DNA from: Terriglobia bacterium
GTDB taxonomy: Bacteria > Acidobacteriota > Terriglobia > Bryobacterales > UBA6623
Assembly (NCBI GenBank): GCA_009838515.1
Contig: VXRL01000012.1
Span: forward strand, 57,123 to 116,560
Direction of reading: 5' to 3'
Length of the DNA stretch: 59,438 bases
Made by a program: the position numbers and the translations under genes. The notes under the pieces are model-generated. The model was not told the DNA's origin. It did no database searches and worked only from the letters and a program-made list of their open reading frames with translations. Of this stretch, positions 10,480 to 17,825 are shown piece after piece (the stretch's first letter is position 1; each line of letters opens with the position of its first letter).

Positions 10480-11283
10480 ATGTCGACCATTGATGTTCCC
10501 CTTGGCAAGCGTGGATTCGGCCAATCCTCGCGGCCGGACGCTTGGTGGGGGCAGCCGCTGGCTATATTCCTCGGGTTCTCCACATTCATCGTCTATACCA
10601 CTTGGGCGATCTTCCAGGCGGACCACTACACGGCCGGGCCGTACCTCTCGCCGTTCTACTCGCCGGAGCTCTTCGGGCCGACCGAGCACAGCTGGTTCGG
10701 CCCCAAGCCCGGCTGGTGGCCGATGTGGATGCCGTTCTCGCCGGCATTCCTGATTCTCTGGGCCCCGCTGGGATTTCGTCTTACCTGCTATTACTACCGC
10801 GGTGCCTATTACAAGGCCTTCTGGGCCGATCCGCCTGCCTGCGCCGTGGGGGAACCGCGATCAGGCTACCGGGGCGAGCGTTCATTCCCTCTGATCATTC
10901 AGAACGTCCACCGCTACTTCCTTTACATAGCGCTCGGATTCATCGTCATGCTTTCCTATGACGCTTGGAAGGCGCTGTGGTTTTCCGATCCGACCACAGG
11001 CTCGGTCGAGTTTGGGGTGGGCGTGGGCAGCGTCGTGCTGGTCGTCAACGTGGTGTTGCTTTCCTGCTACGCATTCGGCTGCCATTCCCTGCGCCACTTG
11101 TTGGGAGGACGCAAGGACGTGCTCTCCGGGTCGCCCGCGCTTGGAAAGACCTACGATTGCGTAAGCTGCCTGAACCGCCAGCACATGCGCTGGGCTTGGT
11201 TCAGCCTCTTCTCGGTCGGATTCTCCGATCTCTACGTCCGCCTGTGCTCCATGGGCGTATGGACTGACTGGAGAATCCTGTAG
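10480..11283 (+). CDS. Succinate dehydrogenase membrane-anchor subunit, mycobacterial Sdh1-like
   Basis: Predicted 267-residue integral membrane subunit that anchors the SdhA/SdhB pair and passes electrons to quinone. ATG 10480 is chosen because GGAGAG lies just before it; the longer frame from 10417 overlaps the promoter. Five hydrophobic segments are visible at about 25-45, 85-103, 145-165, 180-200 and 235-258. There is a notable cluster of possible metal ligands: Cys196, Cys201-His202, His206, then Cys227-x2-Cys230 and His235. The size and single-anchor organisation resemble the anchor of mycobacterial Sdh1, which was reported to hold a membrane-embedded Rieske-type cluster. That resemblance is from memory of the family, not from an alignment. 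Its stop overlaps the sdhA GTG start by one base (TAGTG). Confidence 0.75.
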   Translation: MSTIDVPLGKRGFGQSSRPDAWWGQPLAIFLGFSTFIVYTTWAIFQADHYTAGPYLSPFYSPELFGPTEHSWFGPKPGWWPMWMPFSPAFLILWAPLGFRLTCYYYRGAYYKAFWADPPACAVGEPRSGYRGERSFPLIIQNVHRYFLYIALGFIVMLSYDAWKALWFSDPTTGSVEFGVGVGSVVLVVNVVLLSCYAFGCHSLRHLLGGRKDVLSGSPALGKTYDCVSCLNRQHMRWAWFSLFSVGFSDLYVRLCSMGVWTDWRIL

Positions 11284-13106
11284 TGATCGAACACCAGCCG
11301 ATTCAATACGACGTTCTTGTCATCGGTGCCGGCGGCGCAGGCCTGCGAGCGGCGATTGAAGCCCGGGCCATGGGTGCTTCAGTCGGTCTCGTCTGCAAGT
11401 CCCTTCTCGGCAAGGCGCACACGGTGATGGCTGAGGGGGGTGTAGCGGCCGCGCTGTCGAACGTCGATGACCGTGACAACTGGGAAGTGCACTTCGCCGA
11501 CACGATGCGCGGGGGTCAGTACCTGAACAACTGCCGGATGGCAGAGCTGCATGCCAAGGAGGCGCCCGCTCGGGTTCGCGAACTCGAAGCATGGGGGGCG
11601 GTCTTCGACCGCTCGCCCGACGGGCGCATTCTGCAGCGCAATTTCGGCGGACACGCCTACCCGCGGCTCGCGCACGTAGGCGATAGAACGGGCCTGGAGA
11701 TGATCCGCACGCTCCAGGACTACGCCGTCCACCAAGAGATCGACGTGCACATGGAATGCGCCGTGATCGAGCTCCTGACAGATGGGGAGCGCGTGGTGGG
11801 TGCATTCGCATTCGACCGGGATCGCGGCACCTTCAAGGTGTTTCGCACCAAGGCCGTCGTGCTGGCGACCGGCGGCATCGGCAAGGCGTATCGCGTCACC
11901 AGCAACAGCTGGGAATACACGGGGGACGGCCACGCTTTGGCCTACCGCGCAGGAGCTGCGCTGATCGATATGGAATTCGTCCAGTTCCACCCGACGGGCA
12001 TGGTCTGGCCTCCCAGCGTTGCGGGCATCTTGGTGACCGAAGGGGTGCGGGGCGAGGGCGGCGTCTTGCGCAACTCGCTGGGCGAGCGTTTCATGTTCAG
12101 CGACATCCCGCCTGCATACCGCAACCAGACGGCCGACAACGAGGAGGAGGGTTGGCGGTACACCCAAGGTGACAAGGATGCACGGCGGCCCCCGGAATTG
12201 CTGACCCGCGACCACGTGGCGCGCTGCATCATGCGGGAAGTCAAGGAAGGGAGGGGAAGCCCACATGGCGGTGTATTCCTAGACATTGCCTGGATCAAGG
12301 AGAGACTTCCCGCTGCTGCGGAACACATCAAGCGGAAGTTGCCCAGCATGTACCATCAGTTCAAAGAGCTCGCCGACATCGACATTACCGAGGAGCCGAT
12401 GGAGGTCGGCCCGACCACTCATTACGTGATGGGCGGTGTGCGCGTCGATGCGGACTCGCAAATGACAAACGTTCCCGGGCTCTTCGCAGCCGGAGAGTGC
12501 GCTGCGGGCCTGCACGGGGCCAATCGCTTGGGTGGCAATTCCCTCTCCGACCTGCTCGTATTCGGCAAGCGCGCCGGCGAGTACGCAGCTCGCTTCGCCC
12601 AGGAGAATTCGGCCGGCGAGATCCCGGGAGATCACACTGCCCTTGTCGCGCGTACTGCGCTTGAGCCATTTGACCGCGGCGTCGACACGGACAGTGCCGA
12701 GAACCCGTTCGAGATCCAGCAGGACCTGCAGAAGATGATGCAGGACCAGGTGGGAATCGTCCGCAACGAGCATGACATGCAGGCAGCGGTCGAGGGCATC
12801 GGCCGTTTGCGGGAGCGAGCGGAGCGGGCCGCCGTTGGCGGCAACCGGGAGTACAATCCGGGCTGGCACACGGCGCTGGACCTGCGGAATCTCCTTACCT
12901 ATTCAGAAGCGATCGCTCGATCGGCTCTGGCGCGCAAGGAGAGCCGCGGCGCGCACACACGCCTCGACTACCCTGACAAGGACGAGGAACTCGGGAAGCT
13001 GAGCGTCGTGATTCGCAAGAACCCGGACGGCGATCTTGAGGTCTCATGGGAGCCGATCCCAGAAATCCCCGAGGGACTGCAGCGGATCATCGACGCAAGG
13101 AAGTGA
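11283..13106 (+). CDS. sdhA: Succinate dehydrogenase flavoprotein subunit
   Basis: Catalytic FAD subunit of 607 residues that oxidises succinate to fumarate. It starts with GTG sharing its first G with the preceding stop, and GGAG lies eight bases upstream, which indicates translational coupling. The dinucleotide-binding motif DVLVIGAGGAGLRAAIEA is at 10-27. His46 in LLGKAHTVMAEGG is in the place of the covalently FAD-linked His. The central part has MEFVQFHPTGM and the capping-domain end has HYVMGGVRVD and LHGANRLGGNSLSDLLVFGK near the active site. It could in principle work as fumarate reductase; the neighbouring icd and mdh favour an aerobic TCA role. Confidence 0.94.
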   Translation: MIEHQPIQYDVLVIGAGGAGLRAAIEARAMGASVGLVCKSLLGKAHTVMAEGGVAAALSNVDDRDNWEVHFADTMRGGQYLNNCRMAELHAKEAPARVRELEAWGAVFDRSPDGRILQRNFGGHAYPRLAHVGDRTGLEMIRTLQDYAVHQEIDVHMECAVIELLTDGERVVGAFAFDRDRGTFKVFRTKAVVLATGGIGKAYRVTSNSWEYTGDGHALAYRAGAALIDMEFVQFHPTGMVWPPSVAGILVTEGVRGEGGVLRNSLGERFMFSDIPPAYRNQTADNEEEGWRYTQGDKDARRPPELLTRDHVARCIMREVKEGRGSPHGGVFLDIAWIKERLPAAAEHIKRKLPSMYHQFKELADIDITEEPMEVGPTTHYVMGGVRVDADSQMTNVPGLFAAGECAAGLHGANRLGGNSLSDLLVFGKRAGEYAARFAQENSAGEIPGDHTALVARTALEPFDRGVDTDSAENPFEIQQDLQKMMQDQVGIVRNEHDMQAAVEGIGRLRERAERAAVGGNREYNPGWHTALDLRNLLTYSEAIARSALARKESRGAHTRLDYPDKDEELGKLSVVIRKNPDGDLEVSWEPIPEIPEGLQRIIDARK

Positions 13107-13117
13107 GGAGGGCAGGT

Positions 13118-13858
13118 ATGCCGACGGCGACATTCCGGATTTGGCGGGGCAAGGCGGGCTCGGGGAGCTTTCAGGACTACGACTGCGAGATTTCCGAAGG
13201 CATGGTCGTGCTCGATGCTGTGCACAAGATCCAGGCGGAACAGGCCAACGACCTAGCTGTCCGCTGGAACTGCAAGGCCGGCAAGTGTGGGTCTTGTTCA
13301 GCCGAAATCAACGGTTCCCCGCGGCTGATGTGCATGGCGCGCCTGAGCCAGGTTCCCTTGGACAAGCCCGTCACGATCGAGCCCATGCAGACCTTCCCGC
13401 TCGTCAAGGACCTGGTGTGCGATGTCAGCTGGAACTTCGAGGTGAAGAAGCAACTCAAGCCGTTCGCCCCGAGGCCGCCGGATGCCGAGGACGGTTCGTG
13501 GCGCGTGCTGCAGCGAGATGTCGATCGCGTGCAGGAATTCCGGAAGTGCATCGAGTGTTTTCTCTGCCAGGACGTCTGTCACGTCCTTCGCGAGCATCAT
13601 TTCCACGACCGCTTCATCGGCCCGCGCTTCTTGGTTCATGCGGCCGCGCTTGAAATGCACCCCTTGGACAGCGAAGACCGTGTCGGCCAGCTCCGGGAGA
13701 CCGACGGCATAGGGTACTGCAACATCACCAAGTGCTGCACGAATGTCTGCCCGGAACACATCACGATCACCGACAATGCGATCATTCCGCTCAAGGAGCG
13801 CGTGGTCGATGAGTTCTACGACCCGCTGCGGAAGATCTTCCGGGTGTTCCAGAAGTAG
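13118..13858 (+). CDS. sdhB: Succinate dehydrogenase iron-sulfur subunit
   Basis: Electron-transfer subunit of 246 residues linking the flavoprotein to the membrane anchor. ATG 13118 is preceded by GAGGAGGGCAGG and lies 11 bases after the sdhA stop. The [2Fe-2S] plant-ferredoxin-like domain has Cys52, Cys57, Cys60 and Cys72 (CKAGKCGSCSAEI). The C-terminal domain has CIECFLCQDVC (144, 147, 150, 154) and CNITKCCTNVCPEHI (201, 206, 207, 211), enough ligands for a [4Fe-4S] and a third cluster. The C-terminal half is the bacterial short form. Operon order is anchor, flavoprotein, iron-sulfur, as in mycobacterial Sdh1. Confidence 0.93.
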   Translation: MPTATFRIWRGKAGSGSFQDYDCEISEGMVVLDAVHKIQAEQANDLAVRWNCKAGKCGSCSAEINGSPRLMCMARLSQVPLDKPVTIEPMQTFPLVKDLVCDVSWNFEVKKQLKPFAPRPPDAEDGSWRVLQRDVDRVQEFRKCIECFLCQDVCHVLREHHFHDRFIGPRFLVHAAALEMHPLDSEDRVGQLRETDGIGYCNITKCCTNVCPEHITITDNAIIPLKERVVDEFYDPLRKIFRVFQK

Positions 13859-13892
13859 GACTCTGCTTTCTTCGCCGGCCTCGAGCGGTTCG

Positions 13893-13997
13893 GCAATCTC
13901 GCGAGGCGATTGGACAGCGATCCAACGTTGCACGTGACGCTGCTTCCGAACATCGAGCGAGGAAGGCGTTTCACCGCGAAGCCCAGCAATCTCGCGA
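13893..13997. repeat. Direct repeat GCAATCTCGCGA, two copies
   Basis: Identical 12-mers at 13893-13904 and 13986-13997, 93 bases apart start to start, both in the spacer between sdhB and the second small secreted protein. Function unknown; it may be remnant duplicated sequence. Confidence 0.6.
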
Positions 13998-14101
13998 AGC
14001 AGTTCGCGAGTCGCTGCCGGCGCCGCGATTGACCGGGACAGTCTCGCCCGAAGGTCTGCTGCGACCCACGCTCCTTGGATCTCGCGGGACCGAATTCGTG
14101 C

Positions 14102-14130
14102 TTGACACATATAACGGGCCGGGCTATACT
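14102..14130 (+). promoter_or_regulatory. Near-consensus sigma70 promoter of paralogue B
   Basis: TTGACA at 14102-14107, exactly 17 bases, then TATACT at 14125-14130. The first hexamer is perfect and the second matches five of six. It sits 44 bases upstream of the start at 14175. This is the best promoter match in the window and predicts strong constitutive expression. Confidence 0.75.
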
Positions 14131-14174
14131 ATCGGCTTGCGGTCGAGAACCGGCTGCAAGAAGGGAAAAGCGAA

Positions 14175-14486
14175 ATGAAAAGACTCATCACTCTGTTGGC
14201 GCTGACAATGCTTGTCGCGTCGCTATGCTTCGCAGGCTCGGTCACGGGCTACGTGACGGACGAGAAGTGCGCGAATCAGGGCAAGCACGGAGAGGCCCAC
14301 GCCAAGTGCGCCGCCGGTTGTATTGGTGGCGGAGCGACCATCGTGCTGGTCACCGAGGATGGCAAGATCTACCAGGTTGCCGACTCAGCCAAGCTCAAGG
14401 ACCATGCCGGACACAAGGTCATGGTCGAGGGCAAGGTCGAGGGCATGAAGGTCACGTCGATCGACAAGGTCACGATGCCGAGCTAG
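14175..14486 (+). CDS. Small secreted cysteine-containing protein, paralogue B
   Basis: Protein of 103 residues, with signal peptide MKRLITLLALTMLVASLCFA, paralogous to the 100-residue protein at 9937-10239. The two share most of the signal peptide, the AGSVTG junction, Cys32, a C-x3-C pair (here Cys45 and Cys49), the DGKIYxVA segment and the VxGxxEGMKxTSxxKV end. Paralogue B has a His-rich insert between the first cysteines (GKHGEAHAKC), which A largely lacks and which could bind a metal. AAGAAGGGAAAAGCGAA precedes the ATG. The gene has its own strong promoter and a terminator, so it is probably monocistronic and abundant. No known function is recognised. Confidence 0.87.
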   Translation: MKRLITLLALTMLVASLCFAGSVTGYVTDEKCANQGKHGEAHAKCAAGCIGGGATIVLVTEDGKIYQVADSAKLKDHAGHKVMVEGKVEGMKVTSIDKVTMPS

Positions 14487-14571
14487 AGCGTTGCACGCCG
14501 GCCGGTCTTGCCGGTCGGAGCAGCCGCTCGTCCAATCAACAACGTCTCCGGTCGCTACTGTGCCCGGAAGC

Positions 14572-14613
14572 CTGCGCAGGGGTTGTATTCATCCCCTGCG
14601 CAGCGTGCTTTTT
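14572..14613 (+). terminator. Rho-independent terminator
   Basis: CTGCGCAGGGG at 14572-14582 pairs perfectly with CCCCTGCGCAG at 14593-14603 (11 base pairs, 10-base loop). After five bases TTTTT follows at 14609-14613. It lies 86 bases after the stop of paralogue B. Confidence 0.75.
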
Positions 14614-14804
14614 GACTAACGCACAGGCCCGCAAGAGGCGAAGCATCGGAAATCTGGCCGTGGGAGTGTGAATTGCGAGGCTGCCGAAATAGCGCCGGCC
14701 TGTCAGCGCAGCCTCGATCTGGCCACGGGCCTTCTTGCCGCTAGGCTAGTCGTTCAGTGCAAATCCATAGCGGTGCCCGTGATAGTATCCAAGCTCAAGG
14801 GCGC

Positions 14805-15884
14805 GTGAAGTCGACGCCCGAAGTCCTAGCCGCCCAGGTGCTGGCTTGGTACCGGGCCGAACACCGCGCCCTGCCTTGGCGCCTGACGCGAGATCCTTAC
14901 CGCATCTGGGTCTCGGAGGTCATGCTGCAGCAGACGCGGGTCGAGGCAGTCATCCCGCACTACGAGACATTCCTCCGGCGCTTTCCTACATTGACCGCCT
15001 TGGCTCAGGCGAGCGAAGAAGCCGTGCTCGCGAGCTGGGCAGGGCTCGGCTACTACCGCCGTGCCCGGATGCTCCACGCTGCGAGCAAGCGGGTGGTCTC
15101 CGGCGATGACGGCGAGTGGCCACGCTCCTATTCGCAAATGCGGGCACTGCCTGGCATCGGTGACTACACTGCAGCTGCCATCGCGAGCATCGCTTTCGAC
15201 GAGCCTCGACCAGCCTTGGACGGCAACGCTCTGAGGGTCCTGTCACGGATGGCCGACGAGCGTCGCGACATCCGTGCAGCTGCCACGCGGTGCGCGCTCG
15301 GCGGCGCGGCGAAGGATCTGATGGATGCAGTCCCCCGCGGTTCGCGAGGGGATTTCACGCAGGCCCTGATCGAGCTCGGCGCTGTGGTTTGCGTTCCCCG
15401 CTCGCCACGGTGCGAGCGATGTCCCTGGAACGCGGCATGTTCGGGACTGGCTGCAGGAAGCGCGCCTCACCTGCCGGTCAAGGGCGCGCGCGGTGTTCCG
15501 CGAAACGTCAACTTGTCGCTTGCATTGGCTGTCCGCGATCAGCGCGTCCTGATGCGCCAGCGTCCTTCGGATGCCTCGGTCATGCCTGGATTCTGGGAGC
15601 TTCCCATGGCCAGCGGCGACGCCTCGGCGCTGTGTGCGGTAGGGTTTCCGAGTTGTGTCGAGGGCGAGGAGTTGGGGTCGTTCGCGCATTCCATAACGAA
15701 CACCCAGTACACCGTGCGAGTCTATCTAACCAAGTTCGAAGGCAGCTTGAGGCAGGACCAGCGCTGGGTCTCGGTGCGCGAAATGTCCGGGCTGCCCCTG
15801 TCCACCATCAGTCGCAAGGCGCTGCGGGTGGCCCGAGACTCCGGTGTGTCGGCGGCTTGCGACGGCGCGGCCGGGGCAGCCTGA
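14805..15884 (+). CDS. mutY: A/G-specific adenine DNA glycosylase
   Basis: Removes adenine mispaired with 8-oxoguanine. Start GTG 14805 is chosen because AAGG lies upstream and the resulting N-terminus (VKSTPEVLAAQVLAWYRAEH) lines up in length with E. coli MutY; a GTG at 14757 would add 16 unconserved residues. In this 359-residue numbering, catalytic Glu38 lies in WVSEVMLQQTRVEAV, the helix-hairpin-helix is LPGIGDYTAAAI and catalytic Asp139 is in ALDGNALRVL. The [4Fe-4S] loop has Cys196, 203, 206 and 212 in the exact C-x6-C-x2-C-x5-C spacing. The C-terminal part (about 230-359) is the NUDIX-like 8-oxoG recognition domain (RQRPSDASVMPGFWELP). The stop codon shares the palindrome TGATCA with the convergent amidase gene. 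Confidence 0.94.
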   Translation: MKSTPEVLAAQVLAWYRAEHRALPWRLTRDPYRIWVSEVMLQQTRVEAVIPHYETFLRRFPTLTALAQASEEAVLASWAGLGYYRRARMLHAASKRVVSGDDGEWPRSYSQMRALPGIGDYTAAAIASIAFDEPRPALDGNALRVLSRMADERRDIRAAATRCALGGAAKDLMDAVPRGSRGDFTQALIELGAVVCVPRSPRCERCPWNAACSGLAAGSAPHLPVKGARGVPRNVNLSLALAVRDQRVLMRQRPSDASVMPGFWELPMASGDASALCAVGFPSCVEGEELGSFAHSITNTQYTVRVYLTKFEGSLRQDQRWVSVREMSGLPLSTISRKALRVARDSGVSAACDGAAGAA

Positions 15885-17612
15885 TCAATCTCGCTGCGCA
15901 GAACCGGCCGCCAGCGAGCGCTTGACCGTCAGGGTTCCCAAGCTGCTGGCGTAGTCGGCGATCCCCTTGTAGAGATGCTCGGCGACCTCTTGGCGAAACG
16001 AAGACTTGCCCAGCAGCGCCTCGTCAGATCGGTTGCTGATGAATCCGACCTCGGCTAGGACCGCAGGCATCTCGGCTCCGATCAGGACGACAAACGGGGC
16101 TTTGCGGATGCCACGGTTACGGATGCTGGAAGAGTGCTTCGACACCCCGGAGTGCAGACTAGCCTGCACTTTCGTGGCGAAGTCGCGGGACTCCTCGATC
16201 TTTTCTTCGAGGGCGATCTTCGAAACCAAGTCTCCCAACTCGTGAATGGACCCGCTGGCGGCCGCGTTTTCCAAGGACGCCACGCTGAGTTCCCACGAGT
16301 CGGACGTGAAGTTGAGGTAGTAGGTCTCGATGCCGCGGACCCTGCTGCTGGGCGCTGAGTTGCAGTGGATCGAGATCATTAGGTCGGCCTTGCGCTCGTT
16401 GGCGATCTGGGTCCGCTCTTCCAGCGGCACGAAGGTATCTGCCGTCCGGGTCTGGATCACCTCGGCACCGAGGCGCTCTTCGACCAGCTTGCCCAAGCGA
16501 AGCGCGATGTCGAGTACGACGTCCTTTTCTTCAAGGCCGCCGTGGCCGATCGATCCTGTGTCATGGCCGCCGTGACCCGCGTCGATCAGGACTCGGTCCA
16601 GTTTCAGCCCGAGCGCCCGAGTCAGACTGAGCCTTCCGGCCGCGGTTGTGTCTGCCGCGCGCGGCGCTGCGGGGGATCGCGCTTGCGCCGGACTGAGTGC
16701 GAGCACAGTCCGTTGCGCCCGCGGAGTGCCCGCAGCGCGGATGTCGATCACGAGCCGAACGGGGCCCTCCAGCCAGAAGGCGTCGAACAGCACCGCGGTG
16801 CGCAAGTCTAGAACGATGCGCGATTTGTTGTTGCGATTCTGGGCGAGCCGCGCCTTGGCCAGGAGCCTGTCATTGATCTCGAGCTGTCGGCCCTTGATCA
16901 GTGAATCGGCCAGCCGACTGCCGAACAAATCGATGTAGAGTCGGTCCGGCCGCTTGAGCCGGTCGTATTTGAGCGCGGCCTTGCCGTCCATCTCCAGAAC
17001 CACCCGAGTGCCGTCCGCGTAGCTGTGATGGCGAATTCCTGAAATCGCGGCGACGCGTCTCGCAGAGCGATCACCCGAAGGGTCGACCAGCTTGCCCGCA
17101 GCGTGTCCTTCATCGGACAGCGCCGCAGTCCCGGCGGCCGCTCGGGGGGCTGGGGGAGGGCGATCAGGTGGCTGGCGGGCGAGGGCCGAAGACGCTTCTG
17201 GCCCTGCCCCCAGCTTGACGGCCATCGCGTGGGCCGTCTCGCGGTGCTTGCTGTGCGGGTATTCCTTGGCTAGGAATTCATACGTCTCAATCGCACGATC
17301 GCGGTATTGGTCCTCGCCGAAACGCTCGGCCATCTTGTGATAGACCTCGGCCAGATGCAGCAGAGAGTCGTCGCAATACCCGCTGGAAGGATCGGTGAGA
17401 TGGACCTTGCGCAGCGAGTTGACCACCAACTGGTATTGGCGAAGGCCCAGTTCGGGGGCGGGGACGCTCTGCAGATCTTCATAGAGCTCGGCAGCCTTGC
17501 GGTAGTGCTTGGCGGCGGTGTCTCGCTTGGAAGCGGATTCAGCCGCCACCGTGCTCAGCAGGGCCGCCAACCCCAGCGCTAGCGACGCTCGGAAACGATT
17601 CTGGCGAATCAT
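15885..17612 (-). CDS. N-acetylmuramoyl-L-alanine amidase with TPR-like and AMIN domains
   Basis: Exported zinc amidase that cleaves the stem peptide from peptidoglycan, needed for cell separation. The 575-residue product starts at 17612 with the signal peptide MIRQNRFRASLALGLAALLS; a longer frame from 17717 is upstream leader. Next come a helical TPR-like region (about 30-125, AAKHYRKAAELYEDL, LHLAEVYHKMAERFG, RAIETYEFLAKEYPHSKH), a linker, an AMIN domain (about 185-300, GTRVVLEMDGKAALKY, RLYIDLFGSRL) and the amidase_3 domain (about 350-560). Zinc-site motifs are LIDAGHGGHDTGSIG, GLEEKDVVLDIALRL and MISIHCNSAP, and the late glutamate is in LAEVGFISN. The TPR addition before AMIN is less common and may recruit division or envelope partners. 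Confidence 0.92.
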   Translation of the reverse strand: MIRQNRFRASLALGLAALLSTVAAESASKRDTAAKHYRKAAELYEDLQSVPAPELGLRQYQLVVNSLRKVHLTDPSSGYCDDSLLHLAEVYHKMAERFGEDQYRDRAIETYEFLAKEYPHSKHRETAHAMAVKLGAGPEASSALARQPPDRPPPAPRAAAGTAALSDEGHAAGKLVDPSGDRSARRVAAISGIRHHSYADGTRVVLEMDGKAALKYDRLKRPDRLYIDLFGSRLADSLIKGRQLEINDRLLAKARLAQNRNNKSRIVLDLRTAVLFDAFWLEGPVRLVIDIRAAGTPRAQRTVLALSPAQARSPAAPRAADTTAAGRLSLTRALGLKLDRVLIDAGHGGHDTGSIGHGGLEEKDVVLDIALRLGKLVEERLGAEVIQTRTADTFVPLEERTQIANERKADLMISIHCNSAPSSRVRGIETYYLNFTSDSWELSVASLENAAASGSIHELGDLVSKIALEEKIEESRDFATKVQASLHSGVSKHSSSIRNRGIRKAPFVVLIGAEMPAVLAEVGFISNRSDEALLGKSSFRQEVAEHLYKGIADYASSLGTLTVKRSLAAGSAQRD

Positions 17613-17707
17613 TGGCAGGCCACTCCGGTGTCCCCGCCGACTCGTTGCATGCTTGGGCCCAGGCGGCCGATCACGATCCAGTGCAGGGCACACGATATAT
17701 TTATAAA

Positions 17708-17727
17708 ACATTAGCATAAATTAATGT
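17708..17727. promoter_or_regulatory. AT-rich palindrome between the amidase gene and aroA
   Basis: ACATTA at 17708-17713 and TAATGT at 17722-17727 with an 8-base centre, inside the only strongly AT-rich stretch of this part (about 17695-17730). It lies in the 213-base spacer between divergent genes and could serve one or both promoters. No convincing -35/-10 pair was found. Confidence 0.3.
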
Positions 17728-17825
17728 AGCGGTACCGTCATAGCTGAACAGCATTGAGCCGATTCTCGATCGCGGCGGAATCGCGTCGGGGCGGGCGAGG
17801 TGTCCCTTGGATAATGGAAGGGCTA

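Larger units (their letters stand above)
13859..14174. other. Intergenic region after sdhB
   Basis: 316 bases without a supported gene. It holds a 12-base direct repeat (13893-13904 and 13986-13997) and, at its right end, a near-perfect promoter (14102-14130). The remaining sequence is coding-like in GC but gives no recognisable product in any frame. Confidence 0.6.

Noticed and set aside
13298..14110. Minus-strand frame of 270 codons spanning the end of sdhB and the following spacer
   Set aside because: Most of it is antisense to sdhB; the spacer part shows no family resemblance.
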